This document shows, one piece after another, positions 9,612 through 19,987 of a DNA stretch of 64,000 bases. Where the stretch lies: NCBI RefSeq assembly GCF_020103695.1, contig NZ_JAHXBF010000044.1, positions 1-64,000 on the forward strand, read 5' to 3'. A program made the translations under genes and the position numbers. The notes under the pieces were generated by a model. It searched no databases. It was not told the DNA's origin and saw only the letters and a list, made by a program, of their open reading frames with translations. The stretch's first letter is position 1. Every line of letters starts with the position of its first letter. The DNA is from Hyalangium versicolor (GTDB lineage: Bacteria; Myxococcota; Myxococcia; Myxococcales; Myxococcaceae).

Positions 9612-10602
9612 CGTTGCTCTCGCTGTCCCGGAACATGCGCCAGGACGCGAGCACCCCCGGGTCGATATCGAGGGTGAGGGCCTGCATCTGGTCCTCATCG
9701 CGGTAGATGAGCCACCAGTCCATGAAGGCCTCCAGGTAGCCGGCCTCGGGGCAGGTGGCGAAGTTGGCCACGAGCAGGCGTCCCCCCGGGTTCAGCATGT
9801 CGAAGAGGAGCTGCGTCAGGCGCCGGGCCGTGTTGTCGGACAGGTAGTCATACAGGCCGGCCGAGTAGGCGAGGTCCAGGTGCCCGAACACGGTGCGGCC
9901 CGTGAGCAGGGCTCGCACGGAGCCGCACACCGGGCGGATGGCCGTCTCCGGGTGCTGGCGAGCCACCTCCGCCAGGCTCACGGGGTCCTGGTCGAAGGCG
10001 ATGAACTCGCCCAGGTGGTGCTCCTTCACCGCGTGGGACATCTCGGCCTCGCGCAGGTGTCCGCACGCCACCGAGAGGATCCGCGGCCGGTGCACCTGGG
10101 AGGCCACCGTGTCGATCTCCCGGGCCAACAACACGCGCCGCTCGCGAACGCTCCGAGGGCTCGGCTGCTGATACATGAAGCGGTAGATGTTACCGCCCGG
10201 GTGAAGCTGGTCCTCTCCCATCCGCTCGGCGTAGAGGTAGTCGATCAGCGCCGCATCCCCCGCGTAGCCGCGGGGCCGCTCGTAGCCGTGGCGTGTGAAG
10301 GGGCATTGGTGGAGCAGTTCCCGGAGCGGGTGGACCCGTGCCGCTTCGAGACAGAATTTCCTCCAGTCCTTGCGGCTCCACTGGCGTCTCAAATGGAACA
10401 GGCCATGGTGCAGGGTCAACATCCCCGTCTGCACATCGCCCCCATGGGAGAGCTGCCGGTAGATGCCATCCAGCCAGGAGGTCGCTTGACCGAGCATCTC
10501 ACCCTGGCTCGCCCAGTCAGACACCGGCGCGACCAGGGCGTTACGCCCGATGCTGCGAACGAGATCAGACGTCGTCAGTCGTAGAGAGAAGGGATTGTGC
10601 AT
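9583..10602 (-). CDS. Class I SAM-dependent methyltransferase, PhcB-like
   Basis: The product has a helical N-terminal half and a C-terminal Rossmann methyltransferase domain: ILSVACGHLREAE (motif I), IAFDQDPVSL (acidic residue binding ribose) and LLFDMLNPGGRLLVANF (motifs III-IV). The block FTRHGYERPRGYAGDAALID resembles proteins annotated as 3-hydroxypalmitate methyl ester (PhcB-type) biosynthesis enzymes, so it may methylate a fatty acid or other small carboxylate; this is from memory. The start is uncertain. An upstream ATG at 10689 abuts a strong hairpin and is disfavoured; ATGs at 10647 and 10602 lack clear ribosome sites. I give the shortest (339 residues). It converges with the hybrid kinase. 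Confidence 0.75.
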   Translation of the reverse strand: MHNPFSLRLTTSDLVRSIGRNALVAPVSDWASQGEMLGQATSWLDGIYRQLSHGGDVQTGMLTLHHGLFHLRRQWSRKDWRKFCLEAARVHPLRELLHQCPFTRHGYERPRGYAGDAALIDYLYAERMGEDQLHPGGNIYRFMYQQPSPRSVRERRVLLAREIDTVASQVHRPRILSVACGHLREAEMSHAVKEHHLGEFIAFDQDPVSLAEVARQHPETAIRPVCGSVRALLTGRTVFGHLDLAYSAGLYDYLSDNTARRLTQLLFDMLNPGGRLLVANFATCPEAGYLEAFMDWWLIYRDEDQMQALTLDIDPGVLASWRMFRDSESNVIYLELTRR

Positions 10603-10691
10603 CAACAACGACAACGCGAGATGCCCATGTAGGCCATTCCTGCAATACATCGCGACGGAATGGGTGCTCCCTCGGCAGCCAGTGGACATGG

Positions 10692-10722
10692 CGCCCCGCG
10701 TCAGGGCTGGAGACGCGGGGCG
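10692..10722 (-). terminator. 11-bp perfect hairpin between hydrolase and methyltransferase genes
   Basis: CGCCCCGCGTC (10692-10702) and GACGCGGGGCG (10712-10722) form a perfect 11-bp stem with a 9-base loop, 10 bases after the hydrolase stop codon on the minus strand. There is no U-tract, so it may act as a factor-assisted terminator or processing site. Confidence 0.45.
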
Positions 10723-10731
10723 GGGGGGCTG

Positions 10732-11580
10732 TTACGGTGAGCCGGCGGCAACCATGGCGCCAAACTCCTCCGAGCGCGGCTCGAGGCCGGACAGGAAGCG
10801 GCGGATGGCCCGGTTCACCAACTCCGGCTGCTCCAGGTTGGACATGTGCCCCACGTGAGGCAGCCGCACCAGCCGTGAGCCGTGGATGCGCGTGTGCAGC
10901 GTCTCCGCCATCTCCGGCCGTGTCACCACGTCCTCCTCGCCCACCAGGATGAGCGTGGGGGTGATGATGCGAGACAGCTCCTCGGTGACGCCGCGCCGGG
11001 TGATGACGCCCTGCATGGCCCGCCAGACATCCCTCGGATTCTGCAGCAGTTGGCGCCGCAGCTCCTCGCGCTCGGCGGCCCGCGACGGATCCTTCATGAA
11101 GGTGTGCCCGAAGTAGATGGACATGAGGCGGTCCACCACAGGGCGCAGCCCCAGCCAGTGCGTCGTCGCCGTGAGCAGCCAGTACCGGGACAGCGTCCAC
11201 GGCGACTCCGAGCACGCGGAGGTGTCCAGCAGCGTCAGCGAGCGGAGCAGCTCCGGGTGCCGGGCCGCCACGCGCAGCCCCACGAAGCCGCCCATGGACA
11301 GGCCCACGAAGTGACAGGGGGCCAGCCCCAGCGCCTGGATGAAGGCCACCGCGTCTTCGTAGACCGTGCGCAACTCGATGCCCTTGCCGGGTGGAGCGGT
11401 GCTGCGCCCCTGGCCTCGATGATCATAGGCAATGCAGCGATAGCGGCCCCGGAGGGCATCGATCTGCCGCGAGTAGAGATTCGAGTTCCAGAGCAATCCG
11501 TGGCTGAAGACGATCGGCTCGCCGGATCCTCCAGTGTCCTCGTAGTAGAGCTGCACACCGCGAAGGTTCAGGAATGGCAT
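10732..11580 (-). CDS. Alpha/beta hydrolase (3-oxoadipate enol-lactonase-like)
   Basis: The 282-residue protein has a complete alpha/beta-hydrolase fold: oxyanion-hole segment VFSHGLLWNS, the AYDHRGQGRS turn, nucleophile elbow GLSMGGF (Ser95), and catalytic His in LPHVGHMSNLEQPE. The acid is probably the Asp in LVGEEDVVT. It starts directly with the first beta strand (MPFLNLRGVQLYY), so it is cytoplasmic. The closest general resemblance is to enol-lactonases and related C-C or ester hydrolases; substrate cannot be told. It lies upstream of the methyltransferase gene on the same strand, separated by a strong hairpin. Confidence 0.88.
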   Translation of the reverse strand: MPFLNLRGVQLYYEDTGGSGEPIVFSHGLLWNSNLYSRQIDALRGRYRCIAYDHRGQGRSTAPPGKGIELRTVYEDAVAFIQALGLAPCHFVGLSMGGFVGLRVAARHPELLRSLTLLDTSACSESPWTLSRYWLLTATTHWLGLRPVVDRLMSIYFGHTFMKDPSRAAEREELRRQLLQNPRDVWRAMQGVITRRGVTEELSRIITPTLILVGEEDVVTRPEMAETLHTRIHGSRLVRLPHVGHMSNLEQPELVNRAIRRFLSGLEPRSEEFGAMVAAGSP

Positions 11581-11678
11581 GGTGTCTGGGAGAGGGAGTC
11601 AACCAGGAAGCGGAACCCCGCGAGCACGCCTGATGCTTCCCGCGTGCCATCGGAGTCTGGCCCCGGCCCTGCGCTCGG

Positions 11679-11696
11679 GGACAGGAGCGCCTGTCC
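11679..11696 (-). terminator. Short hairpin downstream of the GspE-N-like gene
   Basis: GGACAGG - AGCG - CCTGTCC is a perfect 7-bp stem with a tetraloop in the 149-base gap after the stop codon at 11730. It has no U-tract; terminator function is a guess. Confidence 0.3.
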
Positions 11697-11729
11697 TGCT
11701 GCCAGCCTTCGCCGGACACGCGGCGAGGC

Positions 11730-12245
11730 TCATGGATAGCGGCCGCGCTCGACCCGGAAGTCGTCCTCGGGAGGCAGCTCGATGGGCTCCACATGGCGCC
11801 CGGCGAGGATGCCGTGGCGGCGCAGCGTGCGCTCGATGTCCTCAGGGAATGCGAGCACCGGCTGTACGCCGAGGCCCGTGGCGAAGGTCACCTCGTCGAT
11901 GAGCTTGAGGTTCTCCGGCTGGTGCGTGGCGATGATGATGGAGCCCCGCGAGCCCGTCTGCTGGAGCCGCAACGGGCAGATGCGCAGCCGCGCGAGCACC
12001 TCCGCCGGCATCGTGTTCACGACGGAGGCCGGCACCTTGTCCATCTGCTCCGAGCGGATGAACGGCACGTTGAGGTGCCCGGCCAGCAGCCGCAGGAACA
12101 CCTCGCGCGGCATGACGTTGAGCGAGAGCACCGCCTCGCCAAACTTGCACTTCCACCGCGACTGATACGCCAGCACGGTCTCCACCTGCTCGGGCGTCAG
12201 TGCACCGTTGTGAACGAACCACTCTCCGAGTCGCATCCTGGGCAC
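11730..12245 (-). CDS. Stand-alone GspE/MshE N-terminal domain protein
   Basis: The 171-residue protein resembles the N-terminal domain of type II secretion/type IV pilus ATPases (GspE_N/MshEN): RLGEWFVHNGALTPEQVETVLAYQ, then LLAGHLNVPFI and a second half with IIIATHQPENLKLIDEV and AFPEDIERTLRRH. The ATPase domain is absent. In related proteins such domains bind cyclic-di-GMP, so a small signalling or adaptor role is plausible. The start is a GTG with a GGGGGA ribosome site upstream; an ATG three codons in lacks one. It is monocistronic as far as can be seen. Ligand binding is not established from sequence. Confidence 0.75.
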   Translation of the reverse strand: MPRMRLGEWFVHNGALTPEQVETVLAYQSRWKCKFGEAVLSLNVMPREVFLRLLAGHLNVPFIRSEQMDKVPASVVNTMPAEVLARLRICPLRLQQTGSRGSIIIATHQPENLKLIDEVTFATGLGVQPVLAFPEDIERTLRRHGILAGRHVEPIELPPEDDFRVERGRYP

Positions 12246-12527
12246 GTCTCATCCCCCGCCAACACACCGGCCGAGGCGGGAGAATGCGTCTGGCGTGCCA
12301 TGCCCGGAGCCAGGCAATTCGCAGGGTTGGGCTCTCTCTTCCTGAGAGTGCGGAAGGTTTTTCCGTGACACACCTCCCGGAATTACCGTCCACCCCGACT
12401 CCTTGTCTGGTGGACAACCCGGCATCGAGTGCAATGACGCGGGTGTTTTCTCGTATCTCCCTACCGTTCAGTCACAGTGTGTGCGCGGGCTCTCCGCGCT
12501 CGCTCCCATTTACACTCAGGAGGTCGC

Positions 12528-14495
12528 ATGTCGTCCCTCGTCTCACGAGCCCTCGCGGCGGTGGCGCTGGTGCCCACCCTGGTCCTGGCCGCTCCTCCGG
12601 CGGCGCCCGCGAAGAAGCCCGAGCCCGCTGCGGCCGCGCAACCGGCGAAGCCCACGGCACGGCCCTCGAAGCAGTACACCATCGAGCAGTTCATGGCGAC
12701 GACGCGGGCGACGGGCGCCTCGTTCTCCCCGGACGAGAAGAAGCTCCTCTTCTCCTCGAACGAGAGCGGCATCTTCAACGCCTACAGCGTGCCGGTGAGC
12801 GGAGGCAAGCCCACGCAGCTCACGCAGTCGAAGACGGAATCCACCTTCGCCGTCAGCTATTTCCCGGCGGACGAGCGCATCCTCTTCACACGGGATCAGG
12901 GCGGCAACGAGAACAACCACCTGTACGTGCGCACCGTGGACGGCCAGGAGAAGGATCTGACTCCGGGCGAGAAGCTCAAAGCCCAGTTCTTCGGCTGGAA
13001 GACGGATGACTACTCGGCCTTCTACGTGCTCACCAATGAGCGCGATCCGAAGTTCTTCGACCTCTACAAGTACGACGTGAAGACGTACGCGCGCACCCTG
13101 CTCTACCAGAACGACGGCGGCTACGACGTGGCCGACATCTCCCGGGACGAGAAGTGGATCGCCCTCGGCAAGCAGCGCACCACGTCTGACGCCAACATCC
13201 ATCTCTACGACGTGGCGAAGAAAGAACAGAAGCTCATCACCCCCCACCAGGGCACGGCGATGTACTCGGCGGCCGAGTTCGATCCGAACTCCACCTCCCT
13301 CTACTTCCTCACCGACGACGGCTCGGAGTTCAAGCGCGTGGCCCGCTATGTGCTGGCCTCCGGCAAGTCCGAGGACGTGGAGCGCGCGGACTGGGACATC
13401 ATGTACACGAACTTCTCCCGGAATGGCGCCTACCGCGTCAGTGGCATCAACGAGGACGGGCGCACCGTCATCCGGCTCCACGACACGAAGGCAGGCAAGC
13501 AGGTGGCGCTGCCGCAGCTGCCCGAGGGCGACATCACCTCGGTGTCCATTGCGCGCAGCGAGAAGCGCATGGCCTTCTACCACAATGGAGATCGCTCCCC
13601 GAGCAACCTGTATGTCTATGAGTTCGGCACGGGCAAGTCCACGCGCCTGACGAACACACTGAGCCCGGCGATCGACTCGGCGGATCTCGTGGACGCGCAG
13701 GTGGTGCGCTTCAAGTCCTTCGACGGGATGGAGATCCCCAACATCCTCTTCAAGCCGCACCAGGCCACCGCGGAGAACAAGGTGCCAGCCATCGTCTTCG
13801 TGCACGGCGGCCCCGGCGGGCAGACGCGCAAGGGCTACGCGCCGCTCATCCAGTACCTGGTCAACCACGGCTACGTGGTGCTGGGCATCAACAACCGCGG
13901 CAGCTCCGGCTACGGGAAGACGTTCTTCACCGCGGATGATCAGAAGCACGGCCACGAGCCCCTGCAGGACTGTGTCGAGGCGAAGAAGTACCTGTCCAGC
14001 CTTCCCTACGTGGATGGCAGCCGCATCGGCATCGCTGGCGGCAGCTACGGCGGCTACATGACCTTGGCGGCGCTCACCTTCCACCCGGACGCCTTCAACG
14101 CGGGCGTGGACATCTTCGGCGTCTCCAACTGGCTGCGCACGCTCAAGAGCGTGCCGCCCTACTGGGAGTCCTTCCGCGAGGCGCTCTACCAGGAGATGGG
14201 CGACCCGGCGAAGCAGGAGCAGATGCTCAAGGACATCTCGCCCCTCTTCCACGCCGAGAAGATCAAGAAGCCGCTGCTCGTCATCCAGGGCGCCAATGAT
14301 CCGCGCGTCATCAAGCCCGAGTCGGACGAGATCGTCCAGGCGGTGAAGAAGAACAACGTCCCCGTCGAGTACGTCGTCTTCCCCGACGAGGGCCACGGCT
14401 TCACCAAGAAGAAGAACGAGGCGGAGGCCTATTCGCGGATGCTCAGCTTCCTCGATCAGTACCTGAAGAAGTCCGGCGCCGCGCCGACGAACTAG
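12528..14495 (+). CDS. Secreted S9 family peptidase (prolyl oligopeptidase / acylaminoacyl-peptidase type)
   Basis: The 655-residue serine peptidase is exported: the N-terminus MSSLVSRALAAVALVPTLVL then APPAAPAKK is a Sec signal peptide. Residues about 45-400 form a WD40/TolB-like beta-propeller that restricts substrate size, and about 400-650 is the alpha/beta-hydrolase catalytic domain. The triad is visible: Ser506 in GGSYGGYM, Asp591 in GANDPRV and His623 in DEGHGF. The start is fixed by AGGAGG at 12518-12523, four bases before the ATG. Probable role is cleavage of short peptides in the periplasm or outside the cell, as expected for a predatory, protein-degrading organism. Confidence 0.94.
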   Translation: MSSLVSRALAAVALVPTLVLAAPPAAPAKKPEPAAAAQPAKPTARPSKQYTIEQFMATTRATGASFSPDEKKLLFSSNESGIFNAYSVPVSGGKPTQLTQSKTESTFAVSYFPADERILFTRDQGGNENNHLYVRTVDGQEKDLTPGEKLKAQFFGWKTDDYSAFYVLTNERDPKFFDLYKYDVKTYARTLLYQNDGGYDVADISRDEKWIALGKQRTTSDANIHLYDVAKKEQKLITPHQGTAMYSAAEFDPNSTSLYFLTDDGSEFKRVARYVLASGKSEDVERADWDIMYTNFSRNGAYRVSGINEDGRTVIRLHDTKAGKQVALPQLPEGDITSVSIARSEKRMAFYHNGDRSPSNLYVYEFGTGKSTRLTNTLSPAIDSADLVDAQVVRFKSFDGMEIPNILFKPHQATAENKVPAIVFVHGGPGGQTRKGYAPLIQYLVNHGYVVLGINNRGSSGYGKTFFTADDQKHGHEPLQDCVEAKKYLSSLPYVDGSRIGIAGGSYGGYMTLAALTFHPDAFNAGVDIFGVSNWLRTLKSVPPYWESFREALYQEMGDPAKQEQMLKDISPLFHAEKIKKPLLVIQGANDPRVIKPESDEIVQAVKKNNVPVEYVVFPDEGHGFTKKKNEAEAYSRMLSFLDQYLKKSGAAPTN

Positions 14496-14593
14496 CGCGC
14501 TCCAAACGACTGCGGCGGAGCCGGCTCCGCTTCGAGCCAACCCCGCCGCACTCACTTCGAGAAATAGCGCCCGGACTCACCGGGCGCCGTGGC

Positions 14594-14941
14594 TCATGCC
14601 TTCAGCGGCTTCACCGCCTCGGGGCACTGCCAGTAGGTGTACTCGCAGGTCTCCGTGCTCGGATCGCACGGCACCTTCGCGAGGGTGATGAGCTCGCACG
14701 GGTGCGTGGGAGCCCCGGGCTGAGCAGGCGAGGCGCCAGGAGGAGCCGCCACGCCGCCGCTGCCCGAGCCGTTGCCCGCGGGAGCCGGGCCCGCCCGGCC
14801 TGCCCCGCGCCCTTTGCGCGAGGACCCGCGCGAGTCCTGCTTCGACTCCTGCGACGGCGGAACCCACAACGTGGACACCACCGGCAGCAGGCCCGGGGCG
14901 ACTCCCAACACCGCGCCCAGAACATACAGCTTGGTCCGCAT
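14594..14941 (-). CDS. Small secreted or inner-membrane-anchored protein, unknown function
   Basis: The 115-residue product starts MRTKLYVLGAVLGVAPGLLP, a signal peptide or anchor. A low-complexity Gly/Pro/Ala/Ser/Arg linker follows. The C-terminal 40 residues contain four cysteines (HPCELITLAKVPC and TCEYTYWQC), which could form two disulfides after export. A GGGGG ribosome site lies just before the ATG. It converges with the S9 peptidase gene across about 100 bases. I do not recognise a family. Confidence 0.65.
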   Translation of the reverse strand: MRTKLYVLGAVLGVAPGLLPVVSTLWVPPSQESKQDSRGSSRKGRGAGRAGPAPAGNGSGSGGVAAPPGASPAQPGAPTHPCELITLAKVPCDPSTETCEYTYWQCPEAVKPLKA

Positions 14942-15151
14942 GAAACCCCCTTGCCGGTCAGATCGCCTCCGCACCCCGCTGGCGCGTCGGCTCCGATCGG
15001 CCGGCAGCGACGTAACTACCAGTGAGGTCTGACATTTTTGGCCGCGCCGCCCCCTGCGACGCGCCCCGTCACCCGTGTCATTCCGGGCACTTCGAACCAC
15101 TCCCCAACGCACCAGGAGAGGAGTCGTCCTGGGAGCCCGGAGGCGGTTAGA

Positions 15152-15583
15152 ATGATCGGCTACCCCAGCGCTTGTCAGCGCCGTGTGGTATGGGAACACG
15201 CCCTCATGCCCTTCCAGATCATCGTCCACCAGCCCGATCGCATCCTCGAGGTCGTCTACCCGTCCCAGCCGACACAGGCTGATGTGGACGACTATCTGAC
15301 GCGCGTGCGGACAACCATCGAGGAGCTGGCGGGGGACTGGAGCGCCCTGGTGGATCAGTCCCAGCTCCGGGTGATGCCCTCCAACATGGTGGCCGTGATG
15401 GCCAAGCTCAACGCCTTCGCGCAGCTCAAGGGCATGAAGCGCTCGGCGCGCATCGTCTCCACCGCGGGCTCGGGGCTCCAGGCGTGGCGGATGACGAAGC
15501 AGGCCATGCTGACCATCCCCGCGCGCACCTTCGAGTCCCGGGAGGATGCCCTCGCCTGGCTGAAGAACCCGGACGACGAATAG
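15152..15583 (+). CDS. SpoIIAA/STAS-like small protein
   Basis: The conserved part, starting MPFQIIVHQPDRILEVVYP, looks like the SpoIIAA-like/STAS fold found in many small bacterial proteins, with LADVDDYLTRV-type helices and alternating strands (WSALVDQSQLRVMP, RSARIVSTAGSGLQ). I start at ATG 15152 because GGAGG lies 8 bases upstream, giving 143 residues. The first 18 residues look unconserved, and ATG 15206 is an alternative without a ribosome site. The gene lies about 100 bases upstream of serA, same strand. A protein-protein interaction role is likely; the partner is unknown. Confidence 0.7.
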   Translation: MIGYPSACQRRVVWEHALMPFQIIVHQPDRILEVVYPSQPTQADVDDYLTRVRTTIEELAGDWSALVDQSQLRVMPSNMVAVMAKLNAFAQLKGMKRSARIVSTAGSGLQAWRMTKQAMLTIPARTFESREDALAWLKNPDDE

Positions 15584-15685
15584 GGCACGCAAGGCGTTCG
15601 CCTGCGACATGAGAGCCTGTCCAGCCTCCAAGGAGGCGCGTGCGAGGCTTGACAGTCAGAGCGGCGGGGTCTAACGCGAGGCGCC

Positions 15686-16936
15686 ATGAGCACATCCCGG
15701 TTTCCCAACCCGTCCACGCCCATCAGCAACAAGGTCCCCCTCCGCGTTCTCCTGCTGGAGAACATCCACATGTCCGCCGAGCACCTGCTGAAGGCCGAGG
15801 GCTTCGAGGTGGAGCGCGTGGCCGGAGCGCTCAAGCCCGACGAGCTGGCCGAGCGGCTCAAGGGCGTGCACCTGCTGGGCATCCGCAGCAAGACGAACGT
15901 CCCGGAGAGCGCCCTGGCCCACGCGGAGAACCTGCTGGCCATCGGCGCCTTCTGCATCGGCACCAACCAGATCGAGCTGACGGCCACCAACCGCCACGGC
16001 ATTCCCTGCTTCAACGCGCCGTTCAGCAACACGCGCAGCGTGGCGGAGATGGTCATCGCGGAGATCATCGTGCTGACGCGCCAGCTGTTCGATCGCAGCC
16101 GCGAGGTGCACACGGGCCAGTGGCGCAAGGTGGCCACCGGCAGCCATGAGGTGCGAGGCAAGACGCTGGGCATCATCGGCTACGGGCACATCGGCTCGCA
16201 GCTGGGCGTGCTCGCCGAGGCGCTCGGCATGCGCGTGCTCTACTTCGACGTCATGACGAAGCTGCCGCTGGGCAACACGCGCTCGGTGAACAGCCTGGCC
16301 GAGCTGCTGGGCGAGTCGGACTTCGTCACCCTGCACGTGCCGGCCACGCAGTCCACGAACATGATGATTGGCCCGGCGGAGCTGGCGAAGATGAAGAAGG
16401 GCGCGTGCCTCATCAACGCCAGCCGCGGCTCGGTGGTGGACATCCCCGCCCTGGCCGAGGCGCTGCGCTCCAAGCACCTGGGCGGCGCGGCCGTGGACGT
16501 GTACCCCGAGGAGCCGGAGACCAACAGCGACGGCTTCCGCACCGAGCTGCAAAACCTGTCCAACGTGGTGCTCACCCCGCACATCGGCGGCTCCACCGAG
16601 GAGGCCCAGGAGGCCATCGGCCGCGAGGTGGCCACCTCGCTCATCAAGTTCGTGAAGTCCGGTGCCACCACGGGCTCGGTGAACTTCCCGCAGGTGGAGG
16701 TGCCCCTCATCCCCGGCACGCACCGCATCCTCAACGTGCACCGCAACACGCCGGGCGTGCTGCGTGACATCAACCGCATCGTCTCGGACCTGAACGCCAA
16801 CATCCACGCGCAGATGCTGAGCACGGACTCCAACATCGGCTACCTGGTCATGGACCTGGACCAGGACGTGTCCGCGCAGGTGTGCGATGCCATCGCGGGC
16901 CTGAACACGGACATCAAGACGCGCATGGTGTCCTGA
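15686..16936 (+). CDS. serA: D-3-phosphoglycerate dehydrogenase
   Basis: SerA oxidises 3-phosphoglycerate to 3-phosphohydroxypyruvate with NAD, the first step of serine biosynthesis. At 416 residues it matches the E. coli-type enzyme: a split substrate domain, a Rossmann NAD domain (IIGYGHIGSQLGVLAEALG, near residue 165), the INASRGSVVD motif and catalytic His in LTPHIGGSTEEAQ. A C-terminal ACT domain (HRNTPGVLRDINRIVSDLN) should bind serine for feedback control. The start is supported by GAGG four bases before the ATG. It converges with a D-2-hydroxyacid dehydrogenase gene. Confidence 0.95.
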   Translation: MSTSRFPNPSTPISNKVPLRVLLLENIHMSAEHLLKAEGFEVERVAGALKPDELAERLKGVHLLGIRSKTNVPESALAHAENLLAIGAFCIGTNQIELTATNRHGIPCFNAPFSNTRSVAEMVIAEIIVLTRQLFDRSREVHTGQWRKVATGSHEVRGKTLGIIGYGHIGSQLGVLAEALGMRVLYFDVMTKLPLGNTRSVNSLAELLGESDFVTLHVPATQSTNMMIGPAELAKMKKGACLINASRGSVVDIPALAEALRSKHLGGAAVDVYPEEPETNSDGFRTELQNLSNVVLTPHIGGSTEEAQEAIGREVATSLIKFVKSGATTGSVNFPQVEVPLIPGTHRILNVHRNTPGVLRDINRIVSDLNANIHAQMLSTDSNIGYLVMDLDQDVSAQVCDAIAGLNTDIKTRMVS

Positions 16937-16943
16937 GGCACGC

Positions 16944-16975
16944 GTGGGCCCGCCCCCTCTCTGGAGCGGGCCCAC
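16944..16975. terminator. Bidirectional hairpin between serA and the FAD dehydrogenase
   Basis: GTGGGCCCGC (16944-16953) and GCGGGCCCAC (16966-16975) form a perfect 10-bp stem with a 12-base loop. It fills the 43-base gap between two convergent genes, where a shared terminator is expected. No U-tract on either side. Confidence 0.6.
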
Positions 16976-16979
16976 TCCC

Positions 16980-18383
<1,404 letters not shown>

Positions 18384-18435
18384 GCCCGTAGGCGTATTGC
18401 ACGCGCCCCCTCCTGACAAGACGTAGCATACGGCT

Positions 18436-19872
18436 TCAGGGCACCATCAGTGCCGCCAGCTTACCCGCCAGCTCCGCCTCGGTGCGCAGCGGCTCGTCGT
18501 CCAGAGCCTGCGCCTCCGCCTGGAGCAACGCCGCCGTCCGGTCCGCCACCTCTCGGGCGGCGGCCTTTTCGCCCTTCCCCCAGTGCTCGCATGCCTGCCG
18601 GGCTCCCAGGATGAAGTTCGTCAGCGCCACCGTCTTGCGCACCGTGTTCTGCGAGTACCACGTCGACGTCGAGCTGAGCGGCTCGCTGCCCTCGTAGCTC
18701 GCGGTGAGGGCGACCTCGGGCGCAGCCTCGCCCGCCGTGGGATTGAAGGAGAAGCCATTGGCCACCACCTGCTGGCCGGGCTGCACCTCTCCGGTGCTGC
18801 TGAGGCGCGCGACGATGGCACCGCGACGCCGCGAGAGGAATACCGTGGCCACGTCCATCGTGGCTGTGCTCGCCCCCGGGCTCACGCCGGGCACGCCATA
18901 CACCGCCTCCACCCGGAAACCCTCGGACGGCGCGAGCGCCATGTGCAGATCATACGCGATGGGTGTCACCAGGAAGTCGAAGTCCTCATCGAACACCTCT
19001 CGCGTCCGGTCCGCGTTGCTCAGATAGAAGTAGTTCGAGCCACGCACGGCCGAGATCTTTGTCACGAGCTCCTGCCCGAACGCGATGTTCACCCCGAAGA
19101 CCGTCGTGTCCCGGCCCTGATCGGAGTTGCCGCGCAGCAGGTCCATGAATTCACCGTCGCCCGTGGCGCCCACGTTGGGCATCGCGTCCGTGAAGAGGAA
19201 CAGACGGCGCGCCCGGGCGGGATCCACCTCCCTCTTGGCGAGCTGCGCGTACCCTTCCTTCAGGCCGCACTCGATGCAGGTGCCGCCATCCACCTCGATC
19301 GTGTCGATGGCCTTCAGGAGCGCCTCGCGGGCTGCCGCGGACTGCTGCTGAACCAACGTCTTGACGTCATCGTCGAAGACGACCAGCGAGAACGTGTCGT
19401 TCTCGTCCAGCTTCGAGACGAGCCGACGCGCAGCCTCCTTTACCGACTGGAGCGGTGAGCCCCCCATCGAGCCGGAGCGGTCGATGACCAGGGCCACGTC
19501 CAGTGGCTTGCGACGAAAGGTGGCCGGGTCCACGTTGGAGGAGAATCCGACCTGCACGAACACCTCCTGACGCCCCGTATCGATGGCCGGCGCGATGCCC
19601 GTCGCCGTGCGAAGGCACAGCACCTGGTTGCACGCCGGGCCCTGCAGCGGCAGGTCGTGTTCCGAGTAGAGCCCCTCGGCGACGAAGTCCTCAGGAGCCG
19701 GAACCTGCCCCTGGGCGATCTTCGTCCGCGCCAGCCCGATGTCCTGCGAGCCGCCTGGGGTCGCTCCGAAATCTCCAGCGCCGCCTGTCCCGATGCCGTC
19801 TGTCCCAATGCCACCACAGCCAGCCAGCGTGAACGCAGTCGCCATCAGCGCGACGAGGAGCCTCCGCGTCAT
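18436..19872 (-). CDS. VWA-domain lipoprotein
   Basis: The 478-residue product is a lipoprotein (MTRRLLVALMATAFTLAGCG, lipobox LAGC) with a Gly-rich linker and a central von Willebrand factor A domain. The MIDAS metal site is present: LVIDRSGSMGGSP (DxSxS) and later LFLFTDAMPN. The C-terminal 150 residues are beta-rich (TGEVQPGQQVVANGFSF) and resemble the tail of other VWA exported proteins. The start is fixed by AGGAGG five bases before the ATG. A surface or periplasmic metal-dependent protein-binding role is likely. A second VWA protein of different type lies at 28056. Confidence 0.88.
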   Translation of the reverse strand: MTRRLLVALMATAFTLAGCGGIGTDGIGTGGAGDFGATPGGSQDIGLARTKIAQGQVPAPEDFVAEGLYSEHDLPLQGPACNQVLCLRTATGIAPAIDTGRQEVFVQVGFSSNVDPATFRRKPLDVALVIDRSGSMGGSPLQSVKEAARRLVSKLDENDTFSLVVFDDDVKTLVQQQSAAAREALLKAIDTIEVDGGTCIECGLKEGYAQLAKREVDPARARRLFLFTDAMPNVGATGDGEFMDLLRGNSDQGRDTTVFGVNIAFGQELVTKISAVRGSNYFYLSNADRTREVFDEDFDFLVTPIAYDLHMALAPSEGFRVEAVYGVPGVSPGASTATMDVATVFLSRRRGAIVARLSSTGEVQPGQQVVANGFSFNPTAGEAAPEVALTASYEGSEPLSSTSTWYSQNTVRKTVALTNFILGARQACEHWGKGEKAAAREVADRTAALLQAEAQALDDEPLRTEAELAGKLAALMVP

Positions 19873-19987
19873 GTCATCCTCCTGAGGAGTAGGGGTGACT
19901 GCGCCGAAGCAAACCTTGTTCCCGACTGAAGCCCTTGATTTCACGCTCCTCGAGCGCACGGGCGTCATGCCCGCCCTGACAGCCGTG

